A stretch of DNA of 64,000 nucleotides, from positions 5,704,001-5,768,000 of the forward strand of contig NZ_CP139558.1 in the NCBI RefSeq assembly GCF_034262375.1, given 5' to 3'. The translations under genes were made by a program, and so were the position numbers. How positions within the stretch are numbered: the first letter of the stretch is position 1; the number at the start of each line of letters is the position of its first letter. The notes beneath the pieces are model-generated. The model was not told the origin of the DNA. It ran no database searches and saw nothing but the letters and a program-made list of their open reading frames with translations. Source of the stretch: Mucilaginibacter sabulilitoris. Its GTDB lineage: Bacteria; Bacteroidota; Bacteroidia; Sphingobacteriales; Sphingobacteriaceae. Positions 36,555 through 47,378 of this stretch are shown one piece after another.

Positions 36555-39500
36555 GTTGTACTTGAATTAACATAGATTTTACAATTTGTCTATCAGCAGC
36601 TGACAGATTAGCTCTGTTTCTCCATACTTTAGTTAAAGCAGTTCTTAATTCAAAAATTTTTTGCGTGTGGTTGCGCCCACCAACAGCGACACCGGATGCT
36701 TGCTCAAGTCGATACGCTGCCATTGTACTACCATCTCCAACCTGTGCACCTTCTCTATAAGTATATTCAATAAGACGGCGCAATTTAGAATTTTGTGCTG
36801 AATTTAACAAATTTGAGCGAGTAGTTCCGATTAATTTACCCGGCGATGCAACACCTAATATTCCTAAAAGAACAGTAGCGACATCGTCGCACTCTTGTAC
36901 ATTCGACTGATTTCCAGGAGCATTTATATCTCTCACCAATATCTGCCACCATCTATTTATTACCCCTTCATCACCCCCATCTGTTCCATTTAATATAAAT
37001 TCTAAATCTTGGGACTGTTTATCGGGCATATCGCCTTGATTGTAATTATAGGCAGATGCTGGAATTAAATATTGCCCACCGTAATTTTTTGCTTTTGTAG
37101 GATCATAAAAGGTATATTGATCTCCTTTTTTATATTTTTTATCTGGATCTTCATAGCCAACCAATGCCTTAGTCCCATCTCCAAAATCCATATAAACTCC
37201 ATGATCATCGTCATCAGTATGATCTATAACAGTGCCGCCCGGATTAATAATCGTTGAAGCATATGCCATACCATTGGGGTCGATGTTTTTAACTGGGCTA
37301 TTAGCCGCATAATTATAGGGAGTTGACTTTCTATATGCTTCCGCCAACGGATCTATGCTTGTCCACCTTGCTATAACCGGGTCATAGAATCTGGCGCCGT
37401 AATCGTACCATCCCAGGTTTTCCTGCAATTCCTTCTTATTATAAAGATAATTATTTTTTAAGCTTGGTATCGTAGCCGATTTAATATCCATGCCGAAGGG
37501 ATAATAGTCATCCGTCTGTTTGGCTGTAGCTGTTGCCCCGAAACTGTCAAAACTTACCCTGCTGTTACCCAGGTGGTCCGTTAAAGTGTATTCGTAGTTA
37601 TACGTGCTGGCGTCTTTAGGCAATGCCCGTCCTTCCTCCGTTTGGATAAAAGCGATGGCCGTGCTCCCGCTGCTGTTGTCATACTGGATGCCATTAATAT
37701 AGTCGGTTATATCTGTCCCAAGCACCCGCCTCAGCTTCTGTCCTGTAGCATCATAGGTATAGGTTGTATTCTTGCCCGTGATCGTCTGCGGCAGGTTCAA
37801 AAGATTATACGAAATACCGGTGATTCCCTTGCCGCTGTCCTGGGTCAGGTTACCATTTCCGTCATAAGCGTAGGTTGTTGTCCCCTGTTTTAACCCAAGA
37901 TCATTTGTCGTCGCGTCATTTACACTTGCAAGCCGGATGCTATTTGTACCATAGGTATACGTCAGCTGGTCGATCAGCACCGCTCCTGCAAAACGTTTCA
38001 TCGCCGTAATACTGCCCATATTATCATAGGTAATACTGTTCTCGTTGTTTGCTAATGTCCCGCTGCTAATAGTACTGTTGCCAAGCGTCAATCGGTTCAA
38101 CTGGTCGTACAAATAAGTATAATGTTTATCCAGGTTTCCTGGCACGCCCCAGAACTGGTAAGCAATATTGCCGTTATAAAATTTGGTAACCCCGGTATTG
38201 TAACGCAGTTCTTCGGCAAAAAGCGGTGCGCTGCTCGTCCTCAGCCAGCCACGTTCATTGTACGCATAGGTGATATCTTGCCGGAAGTTGACGCTGTCGG
38301 TACTATGCAGGTGCTTTTTCCACAACTGGCCGACCTCATTATAATCAAGTTGGGAGATCAATGTACGGGTGTCAGCCGCCTGATCGCCATTGGTAATCTG
38401 CTTCCAGGTCTTGATCTTCCTGCCCATGTGGTCATAGATGTATTGATCATTCACAGTTACAAATGGCACGGTAGCGCTTGATGAGGTAAAATGCCTCCGC
38501 TGTGTCCTGGTAATCTGATTGTTGAAGTTATACCTCACAGTTTCCACGTCATAATTTGAGGCACTCAGTATACCGCCCAGGTAATGGCGCTCCGTCGTTT
38601 GTCTTTGCCTGCCTTTGTCATCATAATAATGTACCGCCCACATCATATCCGGCGCCGAATTATTGACGGTGTTCAGTACCATTGTACGGCTTGCCGTCAG
38701 CAATCCGGTTGGATTGGTCAGCGTGCCGGTAACTGCAGGGTTAAAAGGTTTGGCCGGAAATAGGTAATCGTCATAGTAATTGATCTGCAATGTTTTGCTC
38801 AGCGTCGGATAGCTGGTCGGGTGATATCCTGGAGTGATACCGGTGGTGATTGTATTGTCGCGAACATCCGCCTGTGTTCCTCCATAAATGCTGGCCTGTA
38901 AATTGGCTAAAGTTCTCACGGAGCCTGCGTTCCAGAGACCAGTGATGACTACTCGTCCAAATGCATCATATTTATTCACTGTCCATTGGTTAGCCAGCCT
39001 TTGGGTACTATCCTGGGTCAATACAGGTTGATCCAACTGATTGTACACCGTAAACTCCCATCCTTTACCTGGGATCTTTTTCTGCGTCAGCCGGTTCCGC
39101 TCATCATAGCGGTACCAGTAGCACAAATTATTCAATATCGCTCCTGTAGGCGTTACGACGTCGGCATTTGATCCCGGTGTCAGCACATATGCCAAATTCC
39201 CCGAATCGTCGTATACATAATATGTTGACAGCATTTGCAAAGTTAAAGGTGCTCCTGTATAGTTAAATGTTCGTTTAAGTACCACATGCCCTTCTTTATC
39301 CTTGTATTCTTCAGTTGTTCCCCCTCTGCCATTAGTCCAGTTCTCATCTTTGCTCACGGTTACGTAAAGCTCACCCGTTTTATAGTTCAAATCAGTCGCA
39401 TTTCCACGTGTAAGCGTCCGGCTTCCGTTCGGATTGGCTGTCGCCATATATAAAGGCACAATCCTGCTCGTTACGGTATCAGCCCCCGAAAATGCTATTT

Positions 39501-41841
39501 CATTATTCGTCGCGTATACTTGTTTTACGGTATGCCCCGAAGTGGAGATACCCGCATTCAGCGGTTGCCAGGCCGCTCCCGGTGCGCCTTGTTCCAGTAC
39601 CCGGTTCAGCGGGGACGATTCATAAACCGTTTGGGCGTAAGGATTTGGAATATTGGGTATACCGGATATCGGAGTGGAGTAAAAATTCGGCTGACCCAGT
39701 CCTGAAGACAGCGCATCCGTTTTATAACTGCCATTGCTCGTTCCCGTTTTTAAGGCATAGGGCAAATATTTTTTCACTTCTCTGCCAAACTCGTCATATT
39801 CGATCGGCTGTACTACATCCTTATACATCTTGGACCCTTTGACATCAACCGATTGTATCGGACGGCCCAGGCCGTCAAAGTATTGTATATTAACATCAAC
39901 GCTTCCGACATTCATACCCGAAAGCTGGGTTATTCCGGTGACATCATCTACCTCCGTCCGTAGGGTGCTATTTACAATATAATTCATATTGCTACTTGGG
40001 GTGATAGCCATCGGCTGGTTGTTGATCACGGTAACGATCGCAGCTGCAGTGTAAGCTCTTGCGCCATTACTGATGGCGACCCTTCGAAAATACGTTGTTG
40101 CATAAAGCGTTCCTGGTGCATATCCGTTAGAGGTTACCGCAGGTGAGATATCAGTCCAGGAACTGCCATCATCAGAGATCTGCCAAAGATAAGTAATGGT
40201 GCCATTACCCCCTGAACCAGACGCTGAACTGGCGATCGGGGCTGCAGCTGTGCTGTAATTGATCGACTGGGAGGCCGGGCTTATCGTTCCGGCCAGCAGC
40301 TGGGGATAAACGGTGATCTTGACTGAATTGGTATAAACGATCGCGTCATTGCTGTTTACTGATCTGCGAAAGTAGGTTGTCGACAATAGCTGTGTCGGTT
40401 TGTAGGTAAGCCCCGTCGCCGTAATGATATTAGTCCAGGTAGCATTATCCGGGGAGCTTTGCCAAACGTAATCATATGCGCCGTCTCCCCCCGATGCTGT
40501 ACCCACGCTTGCCAGCGTTGCCGCATCAGCCCCGTAGTTAATCGTCTGGGGAGTGGTCGTGATGCTCCCGGGCATGAGCTGAGGGTAAACTGTTGCGGTA
40601 TAATTACCAGTATAAACCGTTTCTGTCTCGCAGCTGATTTTACAGCGGTAGCCAGTTGTCGCCGTCAGGTTTCCGGGCGTATAGCTTTGACCGGTCGCCC
40701 CGCTGATATCAGTAAAGCTGACATTGCCGTCTGTGCTGACCTGCCAGCGGTAGGTATAATTACCTCCGCAGGTTCCTCCTGTGGCTGAGGTTGTGCTGAT
40801 CGTACCCGGACTTTCTCCATAATTGACATTGCTCCCGGCAGAACTGATCGTGCCTGGCGCCAGGTGCGGATAAACATTGACGGTGGCAGTTGTGGAATAA
40901 ACTGATTCACCTCCGCAGGTAACCATCCGTTGATAATACATCGTTTGTGTGAGCGCAGGTGGCGTATAAGAACTTCCGGTCGCGCCGGATATTGGGTAGA
41001 ATGTGGAACCGTTACTCGAATTTACCCATTGATATCCATAAGAACCATTACAGTTCCCGCCTGATGCCATCGAGCAACTTAAGACCGCCGGTGCCGCTCC
41101 GGTAAGCACGCTCTGACTCGCGGGACTGGCATTTCCGCCATTCAGCGCCGCCAGGACATTGACCACCGCAATTCCGGAATAGCCGCTTTGTTGCGCATTG
41201 GTTAACACATACCTGCGGTAATAATAAGTGTTCGCTGATAATGCTCCTGAAAAACTCAAATTCTGCCCCGTCGCGCCTGGAACATTGGTCCAGGTAGACT
41301 GATCAGTGCTCTGCTGCCATTGATAGCTATAGGTGATCGGCGGGCATCCACCGTTGGATGCAGCGCTGCAACTGATGGTACCCGGCGTGGTTTTATAAAC
41401 GGTCTGCGCGCTATTGCCGTTAATAACTCCTGGCGAAAGTATCGCTGTAGCACTTACATTTAGCGAGGCGCTGTAATTACCAGAACTATAGACGTGAACA
41501 TTCACACTGCCCGATCCTGAATTCCAGATAACTGAAACCGAGGAAAGGCCTGTTCCGTTCTGACTGCTGCTACTGGTGCCCGCTATTAGACCTCCAATAA
41601 TCTCCCATTGGGTGGGATTACCGGAGGTGTAGCTGCTGCTCACGCTGTAGGTATAAGTTTGCCCTGCCGCAGCACATGTAGGACCAGAAATAGTCATTTG
41701 GGCTAAAGCTGTTTTCATGAAACCGGCAAGCAGCACTATTGATAAAATCAGCACGCGAAGACTAATTTGAGCGGAAACTGACTTGTATATCTGGATATCA
41801 TTCCGCAAAATCTTACGGGAACTTATTCTAAAAAGTCTCAT
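36535..41841 (-). CDS. Rhs-repeat polymorphic toxin with DUF6443 and Ig-like repeats
   Basis: 1,768 residues. A signal-type hydrophobic segment (ILSIVLLAGFMKTALA) is followed by five Ig/PKD-like repeats of about 90 residues (core YSYQWQQSTD, GATGQ, TYYYRR). Next come a DUF6443 region (YIVNSTLRTEVDDVTG, YFDGLGRPIQSVDVKG), Rhs/YD repeats, and the hyperconserved core (DHLGNSRVSFD, YYPFGMDIKS, GWYDYGARFYDP, RWTSIDPLAEAY, NPVKNIDPNGM-like). The last 200 residues form a variable tip with GDGSTMAAYRLEQASG and GGRNHTQKIFEL, family not recognised. The tip region is visibly more AT-rich than the shell, a sign of recent exchange. The gene lies 32 bases after the other long Rhs gene. Confidence 0.88.
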   Translation of the reverse strand: MRLFRISSRKILRNDIQIYKSVSAQISLRVLILSIVLLAGFMKTALAQMTISGPTCAAAGQTYTYSVSSSYTSGNPTQWEIIGGLIAGTSSSSQNGTGLSSVSVIWNSGSGSVNVHVYSSGNYSASLNVSATAILSPGVINGNSAQTVYKTTPGTISCSAASNGGCPPITYSYQWQQSTDQSTWTNVPGATGQNLSFSGALSANTYYYRRYVLTNAQQSGYSGIAVVNVLAALNGGNASPASQSVLTGAAPAVLSCSMASGGNCNGSYGYQWVNSSNGSTFYPISGATGSSYTPPALTQTMYYQRMVTCGGESVYSTTATVNVYPHLAPGTISSAGSNVNYGESPGTISTTSATGGTCGGNYTYRWQVSTDGNVSFTDISGATGQSYTPGNLTATTGYRCKISCETETVYTGNYTATVYPQLMPGSITTTPQTINYGADAATLASVGTASGGDGAYDYVWQSSPDNATWTNIITATGLTYKPTQLLSTTYFRRSVNSNDAIVYTNSVKITVYPQLLAGTISPASQSINYSTAAAPIASSASGSGGNGTITYLWQISDDGSSWTDISPAVTSNGYAPGTLYATTYFRRVAISNGARAYTAAAIVTVINNQPMAITPSSNMNYIVNSTLRTEVDDVTGITQLSGMNVGSVDVNIQYFDGLGRPIQSVDVKGSKMYKDVVQPIEYDEFGREVKKYLPYALKTGTSNGSYKTDALSSGLGQPNFYSTPISGIPNIPNPYAQTVYESSPLNRVLEQGAPGAAWQPLNAGISTSGHTVKQVYATNNEIAFSGADTVTSRIVPLYMATANPNGSRTLTRGNATDLNYKTGELYVTVSKDENWTNGRGGTTEEYKDKEGHVVLKRTFNYTGAPLTLQMLSTYYVYDDSGNLAYVLTPGSNADVVTPTGAILNNLCYWYRYDERNRLTQKKIPGKGWEFTVYNQLDQPVLTQDSTQRLANQWTVNKYDAFGRVVITGLWNAGSVRTLANLQASIYGGTQADVRDNTITTGITPGYHPTSYPTLSKTLQINYYDDYLFPAKPFNPAVTGTLTNPTGLLTASRTMVLNTVNNSAPDMMWAVHYYDDKGRQRQTTERHYLGGILSASNYDVETVRYNFNNQITRTQRRHFTSSSATVPFVTVNDQYIYDHMGRKIKTWKQITNGDQAADTRTLISQLDYNEVGQLWKKHLHSTDSVNFRQDITYAYNERGWLRTSSAPLFAEELRYNTGVTKFYNGNIAYQFWGVPGNLDKHYTYLYDQLNRLTLGNSTISSGTLANNENSITYDNMGSITAMKRFAGAVLIDQLTYTYGTNSIRLASVNDATTNDLGLKQGTTTYAYDGNGNLTQDSGKGITGISYNLLNLPQTITGKNTTYTYDATGQKLRRVLGTDITDYINGIQYDNSSGSTAIAFIQTEEGRALPKDASTYNYEYTLTDHLGNSRVSFDSFGATATAKQTDDYYPFGMDIKSATIPSLKNNYLYNKKELQENLGWYDYGARFYDPVIARWTSIDPLAEAYRKSTPYNYAANSPVKNIDPNGMAYASTIINPGGTVIDHTDDDDHGVYMDFGDGTKALVGYEDPDKKYKKGDQYTFYDPTKAKNYGGQYLIPASAYNYNQGDMPDKQSQDLEFILNGTDGGDEGVINRWWQILVRDINAPGNQSNVQECDDVATVLLGILGVASPGKLIGTTRSNLLNSAQNSKLRRLIEYTYREGAQVGDGSTMAAYRLEQASGVAVGGRNHTQKIFELRTALTKVWRNRANLSAADRQIVKSMLIQVQHAISGQ

Positions 41842-41873
41842 ATTGGTGATAATGGTTCAGGTGTTTACTTTGG

Positions 41874-44800
41874 TTATTGTCCCGCGTAATGATAATCGGT
41901 GTGCTTTACTACATGTCCATCCTCGTCTTTTACATTTTTCAATCGCTGAAAACTGTCATATTCGTAGGTGGTTGTTATGCCTTTCGCATCCGTCGCACTG
42001 GTCATACCCACCAGCGGATCATAGGTATAAGTCGTCATTTGCGCATCGGATGGGCAAAAGCGTACATCGTCGATTTGTCCGCTGGGAATATTAATCGTAT
42101 AGCTGCCCCCTGTTACACTCACCGGGGATTGCGTTTGTAAAGTCCAGCTATTTCCGCTCTTCAACCAGTAGCTGAGTACGTAATTCCTGACTGACAGCCC
42201 ATTTAAGTTTTTGGTGTAAGCTCCGGTATAACTTAAATGACCGGTTCTGGCGTCATTTATCGTGCTGTTCCCGCCGCCTTCCTCGAAACCTTCGTAGTAA
42301 AAATCTTTGGTCCCGGTTATGGTAGTTACCGTTGTGCTTACCGGGTAAAATATGCCCAGACCAACATCAGAACCGGTGTTCTGACTTTCATAGATCTGAG
42401 CAGTGACAATGTAATGGCCAGGTATAAAGTTACTATTGGACCAGGCCGTACTATAACTGCCGCAATTGCCTCCGGGACTTGATACGCAAAGCGGTATGGT
42501 CGTGCCTGTAGTTGACGGCCCGCTGATAATCACACTTACCTTCATAGAACCATTGGTTCCCGGGTTGCCCGTAAAACCAAGGCTCATACTGATAGTACCC
42601 GTGGCGGTCATGTCAAAAGCCGTGGTATAGGTAGTTGTACTACCATTGGTTAAACGGATGTAACCGGTACCTTGATCTGTGACAATATTGTCTGTACTTA
42701 CAGATAAATTTGCAGCATTTGCTACTGTCACGGTCGGATAATTATTATTATATCCCCATTGAAATGCTTGCAGCGTACCATTGGTTTGGTGCATTTGCAG
42801 GGCATGACCGAAGGCGTCATAATTGCCAACCGACATCCTTGGTTTATAGGATGGATCTTTAGTCAGTTGTCCTGATGTGTTTATCGTAGATGGGACAAAG
42901 CTTGTAACCGGGTTTATGCTTTCGGAAACATAGGAAAGGTCCGGAAGCGGCAACGTACTGTTGTAGCTGTTTAATGATGCGCTTATAGTCCTTAAACCGG
43001 TACCGTTTGTATTGACGCGTTGATTATAAAGCTCAACAGGGACGCTTACTGCATAATTATCCTGAAGGTTCTTAACACCTTTTGAGAAGTCATCGGTATT
43101 TGACGCGACCGTATAATTTTTCGGATAAATATAATTGGTGATCAGTTTTTCGCTACTGCTGTTTTGTACGGCCTGCTGAACCAGATTGCGGGTACTGTTA
43201 CCGGGATCGTAAGTATAGTCGGTGGTGGTTACGGTATTAGCCGAAAGCGGTTCCGTAGGGTATACCGTTTCTACTCGTCGTTTTAAGAATGGATAAAACG
43301 TATAATTCCTGACAGCCGAAATCCTGAAAAAATTCATTCTATTTCCGTTACTCGGAATTATTTTCGCTGACGTCAGTATTGATTTAACATATGCATTAAA
43401 TCTGCCCGGATCGTCATTGTAGGTATTTTCAACACTTTGAACAGGCCGACTATTATTGTTATAATAAAATTCTGTAAGAACGTTTCCCCGTTCAAAACTA
43501 CGATCAGTATAATTGCAGAGCAATCCGTCAGTAGGCGCCATATAAAGATATGCGTCCGGCGTATGATCCATATAGCCATTATCATGGTTGGTGAATGTGG
43601 TTGCTTTCATTCCGTTATAAACCCCATTTGCCGATTGTCGTTCGATAACTTTGGTATAGGTGACGATGGTCCCGTCATTATTATGGACCGGATATTTATT
43701 GTTGCTAGTGAAATACCAATAACTTACATTGCTCATGGTCACTGCCGAATATCCGGGGGCATTGTAAAAACTTAAATTGGGCTGATTGACAATGTATTCC
43801 GGTAACGGAGAACCCAGCACACCACTTGATACGTTAGTTGCGAGGTCGTTGACATAACTATATTCAAATACAAGGGGCTTACCGGTTACGTTGTCCGTTG
43901 AGGTTATTTTACTGACGCGTACCCCCCCGCCTGTAGCCTCTGTTCCCAATATGTTTAATCCGGCCGGATAATTGCCTACCCAGCTTTTAAACTTATTCGG
44001 CTGGTATTCAAACATGGTATACCCACCGGTTGGATAATTGATTTGTGTTAATATGCCGGCCTTCACAAAGGTTGCATCCGGCGTACGAAAGGCGTTATAA
44101 TCGCTGACGCTGTTCGGGCTACCCGGAGCAATCGTCGGGAAACTTCTTAGTCCTGTATAATATCCCCAATGGTCTACATTGATAGAGCAATATTTCGGTA
44201 GGACAGTCGAATTATATTGAAATGTATAGGGAGGCATTGAGATACCGCCCGGATTATTATAATAACCGAAAGCCTGAACGGACTGCAGAAAATAGCGGGT
44301 ATTACTTGGAAGCTGCGGTTGATTATAGGTAAATTTTGCTTCTTTGAGTTTTTTACCGTTATAATCCTGCAATTCAATGCTGTTCAATTTGTACCAGTTG
44401 GAAGGCGCAGCTCTTCCGTTACCCATGGCAGAGAGCTGACTTCCGTTTGGTGGTGTAATTTCAGGGTAGGCGCCATAAATATCATGTGCTATCCTGGCGC
44501 CCGCGGAACTTGATGTGGTAAAGTAATTAAAGGATGAAAAAGTTGATTCCAGATTGTCGGGCTCAAACGTTGGCTCTGAATTAAGGACCAGTTTTCCCTG
44601 TGGGAAGCTAATACTCCGAAGGTACACCGGGTCGATAATATTAACATTCGCATCGATAGGCTCCTGATAAAAGGCATTCTGAACCGAACCGATCCCCCAG
44701 GGGACGGAATAGGTTACATTGTACTGTTCCGAATTACCTGACGGTGAATAAATATATTGATTGCCATCCCGAAAATAATCAAAGATGATCTCTTTTTTAT

Positions 44801-45731
44801 TGGGAAGGGTGATTTTACGGATATGCCAGGCGGTAGCAACTACATTGTTATTAAATATTGAAAAAAATAGCCCGGCCCGGTTAAATTCAATGGCCGTGTT
44901 GGTCGCAACGTTATCCTCGGAACCTACCTTTTTATAGTCTCCGAAATAATATTGCGTCCCGTCACCTGTAGTTATTTTAAATCCGATAAACGTCCCGACG
45001 CCGGTAACACCGGTTGCTGAAGGAAATGGTTTAAAAACGTATCTATCATATATTTCCTCGATTTTAATGGTTTTGCCATCTTTCGATCTTACTTTCCAGT
45101 TCCCATCCTCGCCCATAAAAAAAGCGCCGCTCAATCCGAAAATGTTAAAGTCAAATTCATCGGCCGCATAATCTCTTATCAGCGACTTTCCATCAATATA
45201 GAGCATTCCGGGATAAAAGGCACCGTTGCCGATGTTGGTTGTCCAGGCGCTGTTATTTGTTGGATTCGTATGTTCAATAGAGGAAAAATACCATCCCAGG
45301 TGATCGCCGGCATGAATTGTTGAAACATTATCTGCATAGTCATATGGTGCGATAAATTCATCTATGCTGCCGTTTACCTTCCGGGTAATTGTTGCTCCTG
45401 CCATAAGGTTCCAACCGGTTCCAACCCAACTGGCATGTGAATTCGGCTGTATCCCGGTTGAGGAATAGGACAAACTTACCGGCATATCAAAGTCATCCAC
45501 CTTTATATCATACAAAGGAATACTGATATCTGCCGCGCCCGTAAACAAGCTTACCGGCACTTTGCCATATTGAGTAAAAGCGGTAGTCGTCGGAGACGTC
45601 AACAATTCTTTGCCGGTTATGTCGGCGTAATTTAGAGGGATTTGATTGGGTATTGATTGTTGCCCGTTTACAGCCTCGCTTGCTATCGATAACATTAAAA
45701 CCGCAATTGCGCGGCATACTCTTATTTTCAT
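41874..45731 (-). CDS. Large secreted Rhs/SpvB-like partner protein
   Basis: About 1,285 residues from the ATG at 45731, chosen because MKIRVCRAIAVLMLSIASEA followed by VNGQQ is a standard signal peptide; an upstream in-frame start at 45800 adds 23 polar residues. The N-terminal region (VSLFTGAADISIPLYDIKVD, DFDMPVSLSYSSTGIQP, SWVGTGWNLMAGATITRKV) is the SpvB/TcdB-like start common to Bacteroidota Rhs partners. The middle is beta-rich, and the C-terminus has YD repeats (TYTYDPLVGMTSATDAKG, TTYEYDSFQRLKNVKDEDG). The protein ends without a toxin tip, so it probably forms part of the shell or secretion scaffold for the next gene. Confidence 0.82.
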   Translation of the reverse strand: MKIRVCRAIAVLMLSIASEAVNGQQSIPNQIPLNYADITGKELLTSPTTTAFTQYGKVPVSLFTGAADISIPLYDIKVDDFDMPVSLSYSSTGIQPNSHASWVGTGWNLMAGATITRKVNGSIDEFIAPYDYADNVSTIHAGDHLGWYFSSIEHTNPTNNSAWTTNIGNGAFYPGMLYIDGKSLIRDYAADEFDFNIFGLSGAFFMGEDGNWKVRSKDGKTIKIEEIYDRYVFKPFPSATGVTGVGTFIGFKITTGDGTQYYFGDYKKVGSEDNVATNTAIEFNRAGLFFSIFNNNVVATAWHIRKITLPNKKEIIFDYFRDGNQYIYSPSGNSEQYNVTYSVPWGIGSVQNAFYQEPIDANVNIIDPVYLRSISFPQGKLVLNSEPTFEPDNLESTFSSFNYFTTSSSAGARIAHDIYGAYPEITPPNGSQLSAMGNGRAAPSNWYKLNSIELQDYNGKKLKEAKFTYNQPQLPSNTRYFLQSVQAFGYYNNPGGISMPPYTFQYNSTVLPKYCSINVDHWGYYTGLRSFPTIAPGSPNSVSDYNAFRTPDATFVKAGILTQINYPTGGYTMFEYQPNKFKSWVGNYPAGLNILGTEATGGGVRVSKITSTDNVTGKPLVFEYSYVNDLATNVSSGVLGSPLPEYIVNQPNLSFYNAPGYSAVTMSNVSYWYFTSNNKYPVHNNDGTIVTYTKVIERQSANGVYNGMKATTFTNHDNGYMDHTPDAYLYMAPTDGLLCNYTDRSFERGNVLTEFYYNNNSRPVQSVENTYNDDPGRFNAYVKSILTSAKIIPSNGNRMNFFRISAVRNYTFYPFLKRRVETVYPTEPLSANTVTTTDYTYDPGNSTRNLVQQAVQNSSSEKLITNYIYPKNYTVASNTDDFSKGVKNLQDNYAVSVPVELYNQRVNTNGTGLRTISASLNSYNSTLPLPDLSYVSESINPVTSFVPSTINTSGQLTKDPSYKPRMSVGNYDAFGHALQMHQTNGTLQAFQWGYNNNYPTVTVANAANLSVSTDNIVTDQGTGYIRLTNGSTTTYTTAFDMTATGTISMSLGFTGNPGTNGSMKVSVIISGPSTTGTTIPLCVSSPGGNCGSYSTAWSNSNFIPGHYIVTAQIYESQNTGSDVGLGIFYPVSTTVTTITGTKDFYYEGFEEGGGNSTINDARTGHLSYTGAYTKNLNGLSVRNYVLSYWLKSGNSWTLQTQSPVSVTGGSYTINIPSGQIDDVRFCPSDAQMTTYTYDPLVGMTSATDAKGITTTYEYDSFQRLKNVKDEDGHVVKHTDYHYAGQ

Positions 45732-46030
45732 ACTTATTATAGTGCGCTGGGATAAGGTTTGTGGGGTTGGTTTATTATTTTCAATTTGGCCTTTAGCCAA
45801 TTTAAAGCTCTCCTGAATTATGTAGTCGATGTAAACAGCTTAGCATCAATTTGTTAAAAAGAGAAGATGTGCGCTATTTATACGGATGAATTGATCCGGG
45901 TATTTCCTCTAAATGCGATGGCATTCAGTATGACTAACTTGGCAGCAATTATTGTTAAATTCCAGGAAGACTTGTTGGGCGAAGGAAGTTAGTTGTAATA
46001 GGTTCATGAGCAGGTTTAAATTAGGTTTTT

Positions 46031-46060
46031 CAAATATATATAATTATTATTCCAAACAAA
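46031..46060 (-). promoter_or_regulatory. Possible promoter of the Rhs operon
   Basis: On the minus strand TTTG (46060-46057) and TATATTTG (46038-46031) stand 18 bases apart, a fair match to the TTTG / TAnnTTTG consensus. It lies about 300 bases upstream of the first Rhs gene; no other feature is visible in 45732-46221. Confidence 0.35.
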
Positions 46061-46221
46061 TAGTTTCTAATAATATTTTCAAATGTAGAATATAACAATT
46101 CTGAACGCCTACTTGTGAAACAGAAACGTTGCCTCACAAAAAAAATCGATAGAATGTTTGATGGAATGCCTCACAAGCAACCGCGGGAGAACTATTTTGC
46201 CCTGATTTTCTTTAACCGGAA

Positions 46222-47081
46222 TTATGAACTTAAGCCCGTAGCATAGACTGATTCTGATCCACGGAAATGAAGATAACAGGTTTGAACATATTCGCAGACG
46301 ATATGAATTTTATAGCGGCAAAACGTATTGGGGAGCAGGAGAATATGATAAAATCTGCCTGAATCCAATAACAAAAACTGTTTGAGCTTATGCAATTTAA
46401 ACACACTGTCTATACTACTTATGCCCTTACATTTTTGTATTTCTAAACTTTCCAGGGACTGTAACGCTTCTATACCTCGAAGCGAGGTTAGCTTTTTTAA
46501 ATTTCCGACGCTAACATATTTTAATTTTTTCAAAAGGAATATTCCTTCCATACTTTCTAAATTTGAATTTAATACCGTTAATTTTCCAAATTAATTAAAT
46601 TGGAAAAATCAGTACTACTTTTCATGTTTAATTTATTTATTCCAAGACTGCATAGGGTTTTGCATTCAAATAATGAATCAGACCCTTTTCTCCATTCAAA
46701 ACCACAATTAATAAGTTTGGGAAAGGCATTGAAATTTATTGGCGTTTTACAATAGGTTGATATTTGAATATTTAATAACTCATGCAAATAATGAACAGCT
46801 TCTATTGATCGGATACGTAAATCGATAATAATTAATGATTTCAGATTAGTAAGATATTGAAGAAAATTCACATTGTCACCATACCAGCCCTTTCCGTCAT
46901 TCAATTCTAATTCCGTTACTTCGTTATCCAATAGTAGTTTTAAAAATGAAGCTTGCCATCCTGTTCTTATTACAGCTTTTGTTCCATACATTCCTTTTTC
47001 GAATTCGATGTTGTTGCTCATAAATTTATGGGATTTTAGGTAATAAATATTGTCGCGAAAGTACGATGGGGTTGCGCACAT
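46222..47081 (-). pseudogene. Frameshifted leucine-rich-repeat protein, former immunity-type gene
   Basis: Two adjoining frames make one LRR protein. The first (46578-47081) carries VTELELNDGKGWYGDNV, YLTNLKSLIIIDLRIRSIEA and DFSNLINLEN, then stops. The second continues, from about 46590, with LTVLNSNLESMEGIFLL, LKKLTSLRGIEALQSLESLE and FKLHKLKQFLLLDSG. Adding one T in the TTAATTTT stretch near 46,580 would restore INLENLTVLNS. The last 30 residues of the second frame look out of phase again. Such LRR proteins occur as immunity-like genes behind Rhs tips, and a 32-codon tip remnant lies just upstream at 47149. Confidence 0.6.
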
Positions 47082-47148
47082 TTTCGAGCACTTTCACTCC
47101 ATTTTGATAAATTCCCAGCAAAGGATTGATTCTTAACTATTCAGCAAT

Positions 47149-47247
47149 TTATCGACCAGTTTTACCACCAAGAACTGTTGTTGTGTCCGAGGTATGTAAA
47201 TTATTTAAACCAGCTACCGGACCTTTCTCGGCATAAGCTCCTTGTTT
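47149..47247 (-). pseudogene. 32-codon end of a lost toxin tip
   Basis: A minus-strand frame open after a TAA reads KQGAYAEKGPVAGLNN, then LHTSDTTTVLGGKTGR and stops. The composition is protein-like, and its position directly upstream of the LRR gene matches a toxin end followed by its immunity gene. It is too short to assign. Confidence 0.35.
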
Positions 47248-47378
47248 TTAATTTCAGGGATTTAGGAAAAAAAAGCAAATTGGCGGAAAGGAATCCGTGC
47301 TAATGGTATACTGTAAATGTCCCTGCCCTACTCTATAGTGCCATTTTTTAGGTTCGGGCGTAAAAAAAACAACCGTTG

